64,000 nt of DNA, taken from Moritella viscosa. Its GTDB lineage: Bacteria > Pseudomonadota > Gammaproteobacteria > Enterobacterales > Moritellaceae. Shown here in pieces: positions 44,915 to 53,713 of this stretch; position 1 is the first letter of the stretch; each line of letters starts with the position of its first letter. Both the position numbers and the translations under genes were made by a program. Location: assembly GCA_000953735.1 (NCBI GenBank), contig LN554852.1, forward strand, positions 3,049,846-3,113,845. The letters are read 5' to 3'. The notes beneath the pieces are model-generated. The model was not told the origin of the DNA and searched no databases. It saw only the letters and a list, made by a program, of their open reading frames with translations.

Positions 44915-44945
44915 TAAAAAAGCGACTCTAAGAGTCGCTTTTTTT
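44915..44945. terminator. bidirectional intrinsic terminator
   Basis: AGCGACTC (44921-44928) and GAGTCGCT (44932-44939) form an 8-bp stem, flanked by six A on the left and a T run on the right. It ends the iron operon on + and the helicase gene on - strand. Confidence 0.9.
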
Positions 44946-44980
44946 ATTTATAGTCTTTATTTACACTTATTATTTAAGCG

Positions 44981-46195
44981 TTATTTTTTCTTCGCTGGAC
45001 GACGGCGACGTGGTGGTTGTGAGCGTTTTGGTACATAACCTAAGATAGACTCAGGGATACCAACTTTCGCTTCAAAACCTTCAACTTCTTTACGCTCGAT
45101 AACATGGTCTAGCAATTGTTCGATAGCGCATAAGTTACGGAAATCATCACGAGATACAAATGAAATCGCTTCACCAGTGGCACCAGCACGACCAGTACGA
45201 CCAATACGGTGAACATAATCTGCTGCTTCTTCAGGTAAATCGTAATTTACTACACGGTCTAAATCATCAATATCAATACCACGAGAAGCAACACCTGTAG
45301 CAACAAGCAAGCCTAAATCACCAGCTTTAAATTCAGCGAGTAACTGCTCACGCATCGCTTGGCTACGGCCACTGTGGAATGATTCAGCTTTAATTCCACG
45401 TTTTTCAAGTTGGCTTACTAGTTTAGCTGCACCACGTTTGGTTTCAATAAAGATTAACGCTTGCTTCCAGTCATTTTCAATAATCATGTGGCTAAGCAAT
45501 GCCGATTTCACATCTTTATCAACAACAGTTAACCACTGGTCAATCTGCTGTGCAGTTGTATGCTCTGGTTCAATCGAAATTTCCATTGCATAGTTAATTG
45601 CTGTTTTTGCCAAGAAACGTACTTGATCAGACAAAGTAGCTGAGAACAGTAAATTCTGGCGTTCCTGCGGTAAACGCTCGATGATTTTGTTGATATCATT
45701 AACAAAACCCATGTCTAACATTCTGTCTGCTTCGTCGATAACTAGCACTTCTAGTTCGTCAAAGTGAAGCGCACGTTGATGAGCCATATCGAGTAAACGG
45801 CCAGGCGTCGCAACCAGAATATCAACACCTTCAATAAGGCGTTGTTTTTGTGGTTCCATATCAACACCACCGTACATCGCCATCGATGTAAGGTGTAAAT
45901 GTTTACCGTATTGCTCAACGTTTTCAGCTACCTGAACTGCCAGTTCACGAGTTGGTGTTAAGATCAGCGCACGAATACGTTTAGCACGTAATGTGTGTTT
46001 GTGGCTGAACATTTGTAATAGTGGTAATACAAAACTTGCTGTTTTACCCGTTCCAGTTTGCGCAGCGGCAATCAGGTTTTTGCCCGATAAAATAGCCGGA
46101 ATTGCTTTTTGTTGAATCGGCGTTGGTTGCTCGTAGCCTAACTCAGCTACTGCTTGGGTAATTAATTTGTTTAATCCAAACTTAGAAAATGGCAT
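44981..46195 (-). CDS. rhlE: DEAD-box RNA helicase, RhlE-type
   Basis: A 404-residue helicase with all core motifs: Q motif FGLNKLITQAVAELGYEQPTPIQ, motif I AAQTGTGKT, PTRELAVQ, TPGRLLD, DEAD as VIDEADRMLDMGF, SAT as LFSATLSDQV, and C-terminal GVASRGIDIDDLDRVVNYDLP and HRIGRTGRAG. A short basic tail (KRSQPPRRRRPAKKK) suits RNA binding. It probably works in ribosome assembly or mRNA turnover, often cold-induced in marine bacteria. RhlE rather than another paralogue is judged from the compact length and the N-terminal segment. Confidence 0.85.
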   Translation of the reverse strand: MPFSKFGLNKLITQAVAELGYEQPTPIQQKAIPAILSGKNLIAAAQTGTGKTASFVLPLLQMFSHKHTLRAKRIRALILTPTRELAVQVAENVEQYGKHLHLTSMAMYGGVDMEPQKQRLIEGVDILVATPGRLLDMAHQRALHFDELEVLVIDEADRMLDMGFVNDINKIIERLPQERQNLLFSATLSDQVRFLAKTAINYAMEISIEPEHTTAQQIDQWLTVVDKDVKSALLSHMIIENDWKQALIFIETKRGAAKLVSQLEKRGIKAESFHSGRSQAMREQLLAEFKAGDLGLLVATGVASRGIDIDDLDRVVNYDLPEEAADYVHRIGRTGRAGATGEAISFVSRDDFRNLCAIEQLLDHVIERKEVEGFEAKVGIPESILGYVPKRSQPPRRRRPAKKK

Positions 46196-46464
46196 TTATA
46201 ATCTCAGGTATTTGATAAATAAGTAAAATAGGTAAACTGTTAGGATTGGAATAAGTAACAGTTGGATATTGGCGTGCATTCTAACACGAAGCGAGGACTA
46301 ACGGGATAATTTAACGTTTGCAGCGATACATGTTTCTCAATCATGGTTCACATTTGTAATGTCAGCGATAATTAATAGAAAAATAAGCCATCCCGCATAC
46401 AACTGACAGGATGTATACGAGATGTTAAATAAAAATAAGCCCCGATAAGAGGCTAATTTAAAGA

Positions 46465-47640
46465 TTAATTTGCAACAAATCTAAATAGATATTTAGAATA
46501 ATCATACTGACTTGTCGATATGATTTTTTCCTTCCCCGTATCCATATTTATTGCAACAGCATTATTGGTGATGTAATAACGATTATAATTATACTCATTA
46601 TGTTTAACATCATTGTACGCGAAGACAATATTATCGGTTGGTACTAGTCCGTAAAATTCTGTTTTAGCTGGGAAACGCCAATTAGATTTTCCACAAATAC
46701 TATTATGTTTTTGATCTTCCAGCAAAGACTGAGCATCAATATATTTTTTGAAACGTGTGTTTTTATCTACGCCACTAAATAACTGCCAAGTTAAGCCACT
46801 AATGTTATCACGAGCACATACTGCACTTGACCTATCACTGACAACCACACCGCTGGAATTCAGCAGTTCATAGCTATTTGCTTCCTCTCTAACTAAACGA
46901 GCTAGAACCACACGATCTTCAGAACCATCCGTCTTTTGCTCCGCAGTTCCTTCACTAGCCTTATTTGTATCATAGGTAAAGACATATTGTTCACCTTGGT
47001 ATGCCATGTTAGACCAATAATAAAAACGTACTCCACCGGATTTATCGTATTCTGGTAACAAGGCTAAATGGTTAGGGAAAACCTCAGTATCTAGCGTTAA
47101 TTTCGAATTTTTAGGTATATCCTTAGTCTTGATTGAAAGTAATTGTACTAAGTGAGGTACTTTCCAATCACTAAACCCACATAATTGGGCTGTATTTTCA
47201 CTTTCAAGGTATCCATTACTACCTAACACACTTGGAATACCTGCAGACGAAGCATCGTAAGCAATGTCATCTTTACCATTTGGCAATCCATCTTTTAGAA
47301 GACTCCAGACTCTGCGTTTTCCGGTTATTTGCGTGTCTTCAACACAGCGCCAACCTTGTTGGTACGTTGTAGCACTAGGTAGGTAATGACCTAGTTCATC
47401 TAATTTTGCAAATCGTGTACTAACTAAAGCATCAGCTTTCAATACGCTAAAGCCAGCATCACTTGCTTGTTTTAGACTATCTTTTGCCAACAATTTAGCT
47501 TGCGTAAGATCGAGTACAGCAGCATCACCCAGCAGACTAATAAATTTCTGGTACAAAGCCAACAAGCTACTAAATAACGGTATTTTCTTATCTGAAATTG
47601 GTAAAAATACTACCAGAAAAATGCTCAGTTCAAACATCAA
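46465..47640 (-). CDS. DUF1566-type (Lcl-like) protein, 5' end uncertain
   Basis: A 391-residue frame with two DUF1566-like units. The first has GWRCVEDTQITGKRRVWSLL and LCGFSDWKVPHLVQLLSI; the second has CARDNISGLTWQLFSGVDKN and SICGKSNWRFPAKTEFYGLV. Each has the conserved W-R/K-x-P and Cys. Such domains occur in secreted or surface proteins and have no known activity. The N-terminus (MMFELSIFLVVFLPISDKK) is hydrophobic but not a clean signal peptide. The start overlaps by 20 bases the start of the plus-strand gene at 47621, so the true start may lie downstream or the gene may have lost its 5' end. Confidence 0.65.
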   Translation of the reverse strand: MMFELSIFLVVFLPISDKKIPLFSSLLALYQKFISLLGDAAVLDLTQAKLLAKDSLKQASDAGFSVLKADALVSTRFAKLDELGHYLPSATTYQQGWRCVEDTQITGKRRVWSLLKDGLPNGKDDIAYDASSAGIPSVLGSNGYLESENTAQLCGFSDWKVPHLVQLLSIKTKDIPKNSKLTLDTEVFPNHLALLPEYDKSGGVRFYYWSNMAYQGEQYVFTYDTNKASEGTAEQKTDGSEDRVVLARLVREEANSYELLNSSGVVVSDRSSAVCARDNISGLTWQLFSGVDKNTRFKKYIDAQSLLEDQKHNSICGKSNWRFPAKTEFYGLVPTDNIVFAYNDVKHNEYNYNRYYITNNAVAINMDTGKEKIISTSQYDYSKYLFRFVAN

Positions 47641-48595
47641 AATCGATAGCTATGGTGGAGGTTCAGGTTCAGACATTAGACCACCAATACTGATTAAACC
47701 GACGCAACCAACCTCTGCTGCTCGGTGTCGTAATAATCATATCAAGTCAGTAACTCCTATACTTAAGAAAAAACTAGCCGCAGCAGTCTTTACTAATGGC
47801 TCCTCTTATCAAGCTGAACTGCAATTACTTCGCAGTGACTCCCTCACAAGTATTAACAAAAAATATCTACTTTCAACTACAACACCACAGTTGATATTAA
47901 ATAAACAAGAATCAGAGTTGTTAGTATTACAGGGAACACGACCTATAATACTGGATACTGAAACTTTAATTCCACGTGAATATATTGGAACTTCAATTCA
48001 GCACGCAACTTTTGTCAATAGCGATAGTGAACTGTTAGTAAGTAATAATACCTCAGCAATATCTTGGTTGGACATTAAAAATTCGGGGCAGACCATTAAG
48101 GAGCTGGCACTGAATAGCATGGTTAAGTATATTGCGTCCGATCCAACCGGTCGATACAGTGCCGTATTGACGCAAAGTAAACTTTATTTTATTGATAATG
48201 CTTCACGCAGTATCACCAATGAAATACCTTACACAAAATCATCAATCTATAGCATGAGCATGCTAACCGATAAGATCATTATTTCTCGTGCAGGTACCAT
48301 TGACTACATTCAATTTGGCAACATAGTGGGTTCACCAATAAAAGTCGCCTATCAGTTTTTGTCAAAAGACCTACTGACGCAATGGATGACTAGCAATGGT
48401 AATTCGTTACATTCCACGACCCTACCACACCTATTGCAAGCGATAGGAGAGAGCGATGCTATCAGTGAAGATTTTACTAATATCGATATAGAATGGTTAC
48501 CGAGCGGTGCGACCACAGCGAGTGAAGTAACTGGAGCCCGGCTTTCTGGTTATTATCGTTCAGAGCGTATTTCAATCACAAAAGCGCTTAGATAA
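47621..48595 (+). CDS. uncharacterised protein, beta-propeller-like, 5' end uncertain
   Basis: A 324-residue frame. The N-terminus has a Gly/Ser run (SYGGGSGSDIRPP) of the kind that usually follows a lipobox cysteine, but no hydrophobic signal precedes it and Tyr stands where Cys might be. The rest shows repeated short strand pairs (QLILNKQESELLVLQG, HATFVNSDSELLVSNN, YIASDPTGRYSAVLTQSKLYFID) typical of a beta-propeller. I do not recognise the family. It runs head to head with the DUF1566 gene, overlapping by 20 bases, and may be a truncated surface lipoprotein. Confidence 0.55.
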   Translation: MLSSNIKIDSYGGGSGSDIRPPILIKPTQPTSAARCRNNHIKSVTPILKKKLAAAVFTNGSSYQAELQLLRSDSLTSINKKYLLSTTTPQLILNKQESELLVLQGTRPIILDTETLIPREYIGTSIQHATFVNSDSELLVSNNTSAISWLDIKNSGQTIKELALNSMVKYIASDPTGRYSAVLTQSKLYFIDNASRSITNEIPYTKSSIYSMSMLTDKIIISRAGTIDYIQFGNIVGSPIKVAYQFLSKDLLTQWMTSNGNSLHSTTLPHLLQAIGESDAISEDFTNIDIEWLPSGATTASEVTGARLSGYYRSERISITKALR

Positions 48596-48620
48596 TTCAC
48601 AGAATCTATGCCATCAACAA

Positions 48621-48661
48621 TGATTTTAGGTCCTAATCCCGTGGTTAGAGGCCTAAAATCA
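48621..48661. terminator. hairpin between convergent genes
   Basis: TGATTTTAGG (48621-48630) pairs exactly with CCTAAAATCA (48652-48661), and inner bases CCTAA/TTAGAGG can extend the stem with a bulge. It sits between convergent genes and could serve both strands. Confidence 0.55.
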
Positions 48662-48748
48662 ACCTAAACAATTAAATAATCTCGATTTTAACCTTCATTA
48701 AATGATTCAAAAAAGCGCGAATGACTTTGCTTCAAATAGGTTTTCCCA

Positions 48749-49300
48749 TCATTTACATGTTGTTTTGATGGTGCTCACTAATTGACTTAACAGCACAGAC
48801 AGGCGTTCAATTTTAATATTGGATAGCTGTCGGTAATCAAAATAAGGGCAAACAATTAAACGCTTTGCAGTATCAATAGCAAACTCTTCATCTAACCAAA
48901 TTAAGTTAGCCTCTAATTCACCGGATGCTAGTAGTTGCTTGGCATAAGTACGTCCACATATAATGTGAATTATCTGTTCATTAGCATCAAACAAAGGTGG
49001 ACTGAATAACAATGCCGTTTCACTACCCGCTTGTAACAAATATTTATCTCGATACATTTGCCAAGTAGGCGCCCGCTGCGCAAACGAAAAATGATCCGGA
49101 TTTAATGCATACAACAATTTAGCATACACGTTAAAGACTTTACGCCAGCCATTGCCACATGCTTGACCTATGGCATTAACTTCACCAGTCACCACTGAAC
49201 TAACGCTATTTATACCTTGGTACTCCAACATATTGGGAATATTTGCTAGGTACACAGCAAAAGTAAATTTAGAACAACCAAGACCTTTGTTTGTCATCAC
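48749..49300 (-). CDS. conserved hypothetical protein, 183 residues
   Basis: A soluble protein with no signal peptide or membrane segment. Features: KFTFAVYLANIPNMLEYQG at the N-terminus, GQACGNGWRKVFNVYAKLLYAL, then LLFSPPLFDANEQIIHIICGRTYAKQLL and a C-terminal CPYFDYRQLSNIKIERLSVLL. It resembles a hypothetical family found in Vibrio and Shewanella (possibly DUF6942, from memory only). The regular spacing of conserved-looking aromatic residues suggests a real gene. Function unknown. It converges on the propeller-like gene and is divergent from the hcp/hcr relic. Confidence 0.7.
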   Translation of the reverse strand: MMTNKGLGCSKFTFAVYLANIPNMLEYQGINSVSSVVTGEVNAIGQACGNGWRKVFNVYAKLLYALNPDHFSFAQRAPTWQMYRDKYLLQAGSETALLFSPPLFDANEQIIHIICGRTYAKQLLASGELEANLIWLDEEFAIDTAKRLIVCPYFDYRQLSNIKIERLSVLLSQLVSTIKTTCK

Positions 49301-49382
49301 GCACTACGCCTATATTTCTATTATTAAACAGCGCATATTATACATAGCTATAAGCAACTTAAAACACGCTTCAGCTTAACCA

Positions 49383-50090
49383 AGCACAGAAACACCCGAA
49401 GCAGCGTATATGGAAATGCTAGACAAGGGTGAAACAGATACCTTTGGTCACCCTCACCCACTACCAACTCAAGTAAACGTAAAACCAGTTGCTGGTAAGT
49501 GTATTCTGGTGTCTGGTCATAACTTACATGATTTAGAAAAAATCCTGCAACAAACCGAAGGTAAAGGGATCAATGTTTATACCAACGGTGAGATGTTACC
49601 TGCACACGGTTATCCAGAACTTAACAAAAAAGAATTTGGCGATATCAATGGTATCCCACGTCTATTAGATGTAGGCCAATGTAACGATACTTACTCCGCT
49701 ATCCAACTGGTATTGGCATTAGCCCAAGAAAGTGACTTTGATATGGCTCATTTTTTCCAAGAAAGCTTTACCCCTGCAGAAGATAACAAACAACAAGTTC
49801 AGCTTTCATTAGATGCATCAAAAGCTACTGTTATGTTATACGAGCCTGACTTTTCTGTAGAGAAAAAGGTTGTACAAGGTTCATCACTGTTAGAACTATT
49901 AGAAAATAATGGCGTGCCAATTATTGGGGCTTGTCGTGCAGGCGTTTGTGGTTCTTGTAAATGTAAAGTAACCAAAGGTAAAGTTAACCCGACCAATACC
50001 GAAACACTCACAGCTGAAGAAATTGAGCAAGGGTTTGTATTAGCCTGCTCAAGTACAGTCGAGGGCGACCTCACTATGGCACTCGGCTAG
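49383..50090 (+). pseudogene. mosaic relic of hybrid cluster protein and its reductase (hcp-hcr)
   Basis: An open frame with an ATG at 49410 joins pieces of two genes. Residues 1-72 match the middle of Hcp ([48 protein letters not shown]). The next 36 match the Hcp C-terminal region ([30 protein letters not shown]). The rest matches the C-terminal 2Fe-2S domain of the Hcp reductase ([35 protein letters not shown]). Hcp-like residues (TETPEAAY) continue upstream of the ATG. At least three deletions have occurred, all leaving the frame open. Hcp function is lost; the ferredoxin cysteines remain. Confidence 0.82.
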
Positions 50091-50449
50091 TGAATAGCGA
50101 TATAAAGTAGTACAAGATAAGCATCGAGATATAATTAAGCGGTAGGCTTTATCGGTATCTCGATTTAATTATCGATCTATCCCTCAATCCCAGAATTCAC
50201 TAGCTCTAATCGAGTACCATCATTATCCATTGGTGGAGTTAATATCAGCTTGAGCCACTATTTGACTACAATCAAATGTCACAGGGGCCACTGTCGTTAT
50301 TTGTTGTTCCATAACCGCAACATCGATAAAGTCATCGGGAATATCACCAAAATATAACCACCATCTAATTGATGTTCTCTAATCCCATTAACAGTCTAAT
50401 ATGAATGGTTAATAATATTACATATTGCTATTTTTGAGATTTAAATATA
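50091..50449. other. 359-bp spacer holding a LysR gene fragment
   Basis: No intact gene. It carries sequence similar to the region after the second hcr tail (AGCATCGAG at 50121 onward) and the LysR relic at 50196-50390, then the 3' end of the TonB receptor gene. Confidence 0.6.
50196..50390 (-). pseudogene. fragment of a LysR gene, paralogue of the intact copy at 53714-54583
   Basis: The bases closely follow two parts of the intact LysR gene (about 53907-53934 and 54010-54186). The 82-bp stretch between them is absent. In the intact copy both ends of that stretch carry CCATCAT (53928-53934 and 54010-54016); the relic keeps one CCATCAT (50217-50223). Shared runs include CACTAGCTCTA, CAATCAAATGTCAC, GCCACTGTCGTTAT and AAAGTCATCGGGAATATCAC. 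Both the N-terminal DNA-binding part and the C-terminus are missing. Confidence 0.85.
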
Positions 50450-52714
50450 TTAGAATATATATTTAGTATTGATGCCAAAGTTGATACTAGGTTCAGATAT
50501 AGAATCAACATTCGATATAGATGATTTAGTTAAGCCTTTAACTTTACTATAATTCAAGTATTTTTTATTGAGCAGATTAAATACACCACCTCGAATAGTT
50601 AAATTTTTAATCGGTTTAGCGTACATAGTTAGATCTAACACACCATATCCCGCCACCGAAAGATTCTTTTTATCACTCCAATCATTACCTCTTTTAGCGG
50701 CCATAGCTATAATGGTTGTCTCTAATCCGAATGAACCAGCCGCATTATCATAACCCATACCAAGTACGCCTGTTAGCGGGGCTATAGTGTCTATTGATTT
50801 TTTGGTGTTTTTATCTTCACCTTTAGACCATGCACCCGCAAAGCGTAAATAAGTCCCCATAGGTAATGGAGTGATATTGCCTATTTGCAGAGTACTTGAC
50901 AACTCAGCGCCATAAATACGAACACTATCAAGATTTTCATTTTTGCTAAACATTGATCTAGTACCACGTTTAAATGTCATCCAAGTTGATGTATTTATAA
51001 AATCACTATAATCGTTATAATAACCTGATAATTCCCAATCTAATAAATGATTGCTTTGTCGAATACCTATATCAATAGAGTCACTCGTTTCAGACTTTAA
51101 TTCTGGATTAGCTTGTACTATTACGTTCATGCTTGGTATTGGGTTACGCTCAAAGCTATAGTATAGTTCCTCGGGTGTTGGGGCTTTGAAGCTATGTGCG
51201 TATTTAGCATATCCACTTAATGAATCAGTAAAGTGATACAACAAGCTAAATTGCCCTGTAAAGGCGTCATCCTTAAAATTGTTATATTCCCCTAAATTAC
51301 CAACAATTTTACGATCATCTTTAGTGGGACTATATTGATATTGATCATAACGGATACCAGTTGTAACAATTAGTTTATCATCAAATAGATAAGCTTGGTT
51401 TTGAGCAAACAACCCCATCTTTTGTAAATGCGTTTTTGGTGGCATTTCTACTACGCCACTCGTATTTTTTCCTGAACTCTCAATATCGCTTGTTTCCATC
51501 GTAAATTTTCGGTCTACAATAGTTGAACCATAAATCAAATCATTATTAGATGAGCCTAGGGAAAACGCTTTATTAAATTGCACTTCTAATTGTAGAGAGG
51601 TATCTTTTGCGTTTCGTTGCCTTGTGCGGTCTGTATTTGTAAATGGGGGAAAAACCTTGGTTAAGGTATCGTTTGTAGTATTTATAGCTTCAGATGTTTG
51701 CCAATTAACCTGCCAATCTAAACTATCAAAAACAGTATTATTTGCCGTCCAAATATGTTTAACACCAATGCGGGCTTGTTTCTGCATATCTTCATAATGA
51801 TAGTTTGAATATTTATTAAATCCTTTAGAAACGTCTTCTAATGAAAGTACTTTCCCATCGGTTTTTTTCTTAAAATATAATCCCGTAAAAGTCAGATGAT
51901 TATTTTTACTTGCTTGAAGTTCCAATTTAGAAAGAATATTATCAGAAGTATAATTTAAAGGATCAGCTTCACCGCGTTTCTCTCCATTAACATCATCACC
52001 ACTGTTATGAGTCTTCAGTTCGTTACCATTACGATGAGTTAGAATTACCATTGCCTTAAGATTTTTATTAATTTCCGCCGCTGCATTAATGGTTTGTTTG
52101 TAGCTTTCATCTTTAGATTGATACCCTACATCAACACTTAAGTGACCATTTTGGCCATCGAGTAGATTATCGGGTGTCTTGGTCATCATCAATACACTGC
52201 CACCTAATGCTCCACTACCATAAAGGCTTGAAGATGCGCCTTTATTAATCTCAATAGCTGTTAAGTTGTCAATTTCTACTTGTCCTTGACCTTTCCCTAA
52301 TACATTTGTTTCACCACGACCACCTGAAGCATAAGTGACAGGCTGTTCCACACCATCAATGAGTACTTTGATTCTATTCCCTTCAATACCTCTGACGTTA
52401 AAATTCATAGCTCCAAAGCGTGGGTTACTATTCATTGTTACGCTTGGAATATATTTAAAGCTATCTTCAAGATTGCTAGTCATTTGTTTTTTTAGCTCAT
52501 CAGCGCTAATGACCGCGACACTACCTGCAATATCTGATGGCGGTAACGCTGATCTAGATGCCACAATTACAGTTTTGCCAATTGTTTTTATTTGATTTTT
52601 ATTATCGAGCTTAATATCATCAATAGTACTTATCGTTTTATTTATGTCTTGAGACATTACATTTGAACTGAATAATGCAATATAAATCGTTAAAGCTAAA
52701 TATTTTTTACCCAC
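50450..52714 (-). CDS. TonB-dependent outer-membrane heme/hemoglobin-type receptor
   Basis: A 754-residue receptor with GTG start at 52714 and GGAGG five bases upstream. Signal peptide (ALTIYIALFSSNVMS), plug domain (SAGSVAVISADELKK-like, KVLIDGVEQPV, GASSSLYGSGALGGSVLM), then a 22-strand barrel ending in aromatic Phe (TKYIF). The stretch SFKAPTPEELYYSFERNP followed by NPELKSE corresponds to the FRAP...NPNL box of heme receptors (HutA/HmuR/HasR type). No TonB-box-like sequence was pinned down. A Fur palindrome lies 57 bp upstream. No transporter genes adjoin it; it may use the FecBCDE-like system 6 kb away. Flanked by duplicated relics. Confidence 0.9.
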   Translation of the reverse strand: MGKKYLALTIYIALFSSNVMSQDINKTISTIDDIKLDNKNQIKTIGKTVIVASRSALPPSDIAGSVAVISADELKKQMTSNLEDSFKYIPSVTMNSNPRFGAMNFNVRGIEGNRIKVLIDGVEQPVTYASGGRGETNVLGKGQGQVEIDNLTAIEINKGASSSLYGSGALGGSVLMMTKTPDNLLDGQNGHLSVDVGYQSKDESYKQTINAAAEINKNLKAMVILTHRNGNELKTHNSGDDVNGEKRGEADPLNYTSDNILSKLELQASKNNHLTFTGLYFKKKTDGKVLSLEDVSKGFNKYSNYHYEDMQKQARIGVKHIWTANNTVFDSLDWQVNWQTSEAINTTNDTLTKVFPPFTNTDRTRQRNAKDTSLQLEVQFNKAFSLGSSNNDLIYGSTIVDRKFTMETSDIESSGKNTSGVVEMPPKTHLQKMGLFAQNQAYLFDDKLIVTTGIRYDQYQYSPTKDDRKIVGNLGEYNNFKDDAFTGQFSLLYHFTDSLSGYAKYAHSFKAPTPEELYYSFERNPIPSMNVIVQANPELKSETSDSIDIGIRQSNHLLDWELSGYYNDYSDFINTSTWMTFKRGTRSMFSKNENLDSVRIYGAELSSTLQIGNITPLPMGTYLRFAGAWSKGEDKNTKKSIDTIAPLTGVLGMGYDNAAGSFGLETTIIAMAAKRGNDWSDKKNLSVAGYGVLDLTMYAKPIKNLTIRGGVFNLLNKKYLNYSKVKGLTKSSISNVDSISEPSINFGINTKYIF

Positions 52715-52770
52715 AATAACCTCCAGTGGTTTATTACATTTTTAGCGTGATTAAATATGACCACACCATG

Positions 52771-52793
52771 ATAGTAATGATTATCATTACTAT
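52771..52793. promoter_or_regulatory. Fur box, perfect 23-bp palindrome
   Basis: Eleven-base arms (ATAGTAATGAT and its complement) around a single centre base. The core AATGATTATCATT is identical to the Fur consensus core. It lies 57-79 bp upstream of the receptor GTG start, where Fur with iron would block transcription. Confidence 0.9.
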
Positions 52794-52865
52794 TCGCAGT
52801 TATTGTAAAGCCTTCAGAACCCAAAAATCTACAAAGCTAAAATTTAAAATATTGATAAATGCTTG

Positions 52866-52912
52866 TTTTATGATATAGATAAAGTTTTTATGATATAGAT
52901 AAGGTTTTTATG
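52866..52912. repeat. 20-bp tandem repeat, about 2.4 copies
   Basis: TTTTATGATATAGATAAAGT (52866-52885) is followed by a copy differing by one base (52886-52905, ending AAGGT) and a partial third copy starting TTTTATG. Confidence 0.75.
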
Positions 52913-53037
52913 GTTTTGTTTGATCTAAAGTGAAATGCAGTTACCTTTAGCACCTATATTTATATAGTTGCACAAATTAGTTTATATTATAAAAACGATA
53001 CACTTACACGAAAGGATAATATTCTATGGTTGTTAAG

Positions 53038-53564
53038 GGCGTTGTTGACTAAATTAGGGAACCTTTCGTAAATCTTGTGATCAGATCATTATCACGGATT
53101 TTAAAAGGTTCACTTGATGGGTAAATCGAAGAACAAAATCACAAATTGGCCAGAGTATAATCGTGCGTTAACTCAACGCGGCTCGATTACATTTTGGGTA
53201 GATGAATCTGCCATAGAAGCATGGACTTGCACTAAACATCATGGAAAGAGTGGTAGAGGATTCCATTTTTCTCTGATGAATGTACCACTACGTAGTCCCA
53301 ACTATTCAAGTATTAGTAAACGAGCCAAAACGGTTGAAATTAAATATCGTAACCGATCGAGAGGTGCTATCCGACATATCGCTATCGATTCAACGGGCTT
53401 AAAAGTTTTTGGCGAAGGCGAATGGAAAGTGAAGAAGCACGTGCCGAACGTGGCGCAAGATCCATCTTGCGGTCGATGTTGATACTCATGAGATCACTTC
53501 TGCTGAAATAACCCTCGTTAATGTAGGTGACAGTGAAGTACTACCCACTTTGCTAAATCCTCTG
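53038..53564 (+). mobile_element. truncated IS5-family (IS903-like) element
   Basis: The left end starts near GGCGTTGTTGACTAAATT (53038), like the terminal repeat of IS903-type elements (GGCTTTGTTGAATAAATC). The transposase follows from the ATG at 53117: KNKITNWPEYNRALTQRGS, ITFWVDESAIEAW, VPLRSPNYSSISKRAKTVE, IDSTGLKVFGEGEWKVKKH. There is an internal deletion between GRGFHFS and LMNVPLRSP. A frameshift comes after WKVKKH; the original frame resumes as VDVDTHEITSAEITLVNVGD and stops abruptly at LLNPL. The right half and right terminal repeat are gone. The break joins directly to an hcr gene tail. Confidence 0.85.
53117..53564 (+). pseudogene. IS5-family transposase remnant
   Basis: Open only to 53482 (about 121 residues). 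It has lost an internal block, suffered a frameshift near 53440-53470, and lacks the C-terminal part with the catalytic Glu. It cannot be active. See the IS entry for motifs. Confidence 0.85.
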
Positions 53565-53616
53565 ATTAGCCTGCTCAAGTACCGTCGAGGGCGATCTCGC
53601 TGTCGCACTCAGCTAA
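53565..53616 (+). pseudogene. second copy of the hcr 3' end
   Basis: Fifty bases up to TAA at 53614-53616 match the last fifty bases of the hcp-hcr relic (50041-50090) at about 43 positions by eye, encoding [16 protein letters not shown]. The homology begins exactly where the transposase remnant ends. Weaker similarity (AGCATCGAG) continues past the stop codon. Confidence 0.8.
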
Positions 53617-53713
53617 CAACAACCAGATGAGTGAGATGAAATAATACACCATTATTTACAGGACTAGCAGCATCGAGGTACTATCAAGTGGCAAGCTTTA
53701 GTTCTTTAATACA

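Larger units (their letters stand above)
52715..53037. other. spacer with Fur site and 20-bp tandem repeat
   Basis: The promoter region of the receptor gene, then AT-rich DNA up to the IS remnant. Contains the Fur palindrome (52771-52793) and a tandem repeat (52866-52912). No gene seen. Confidence 0.6.
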
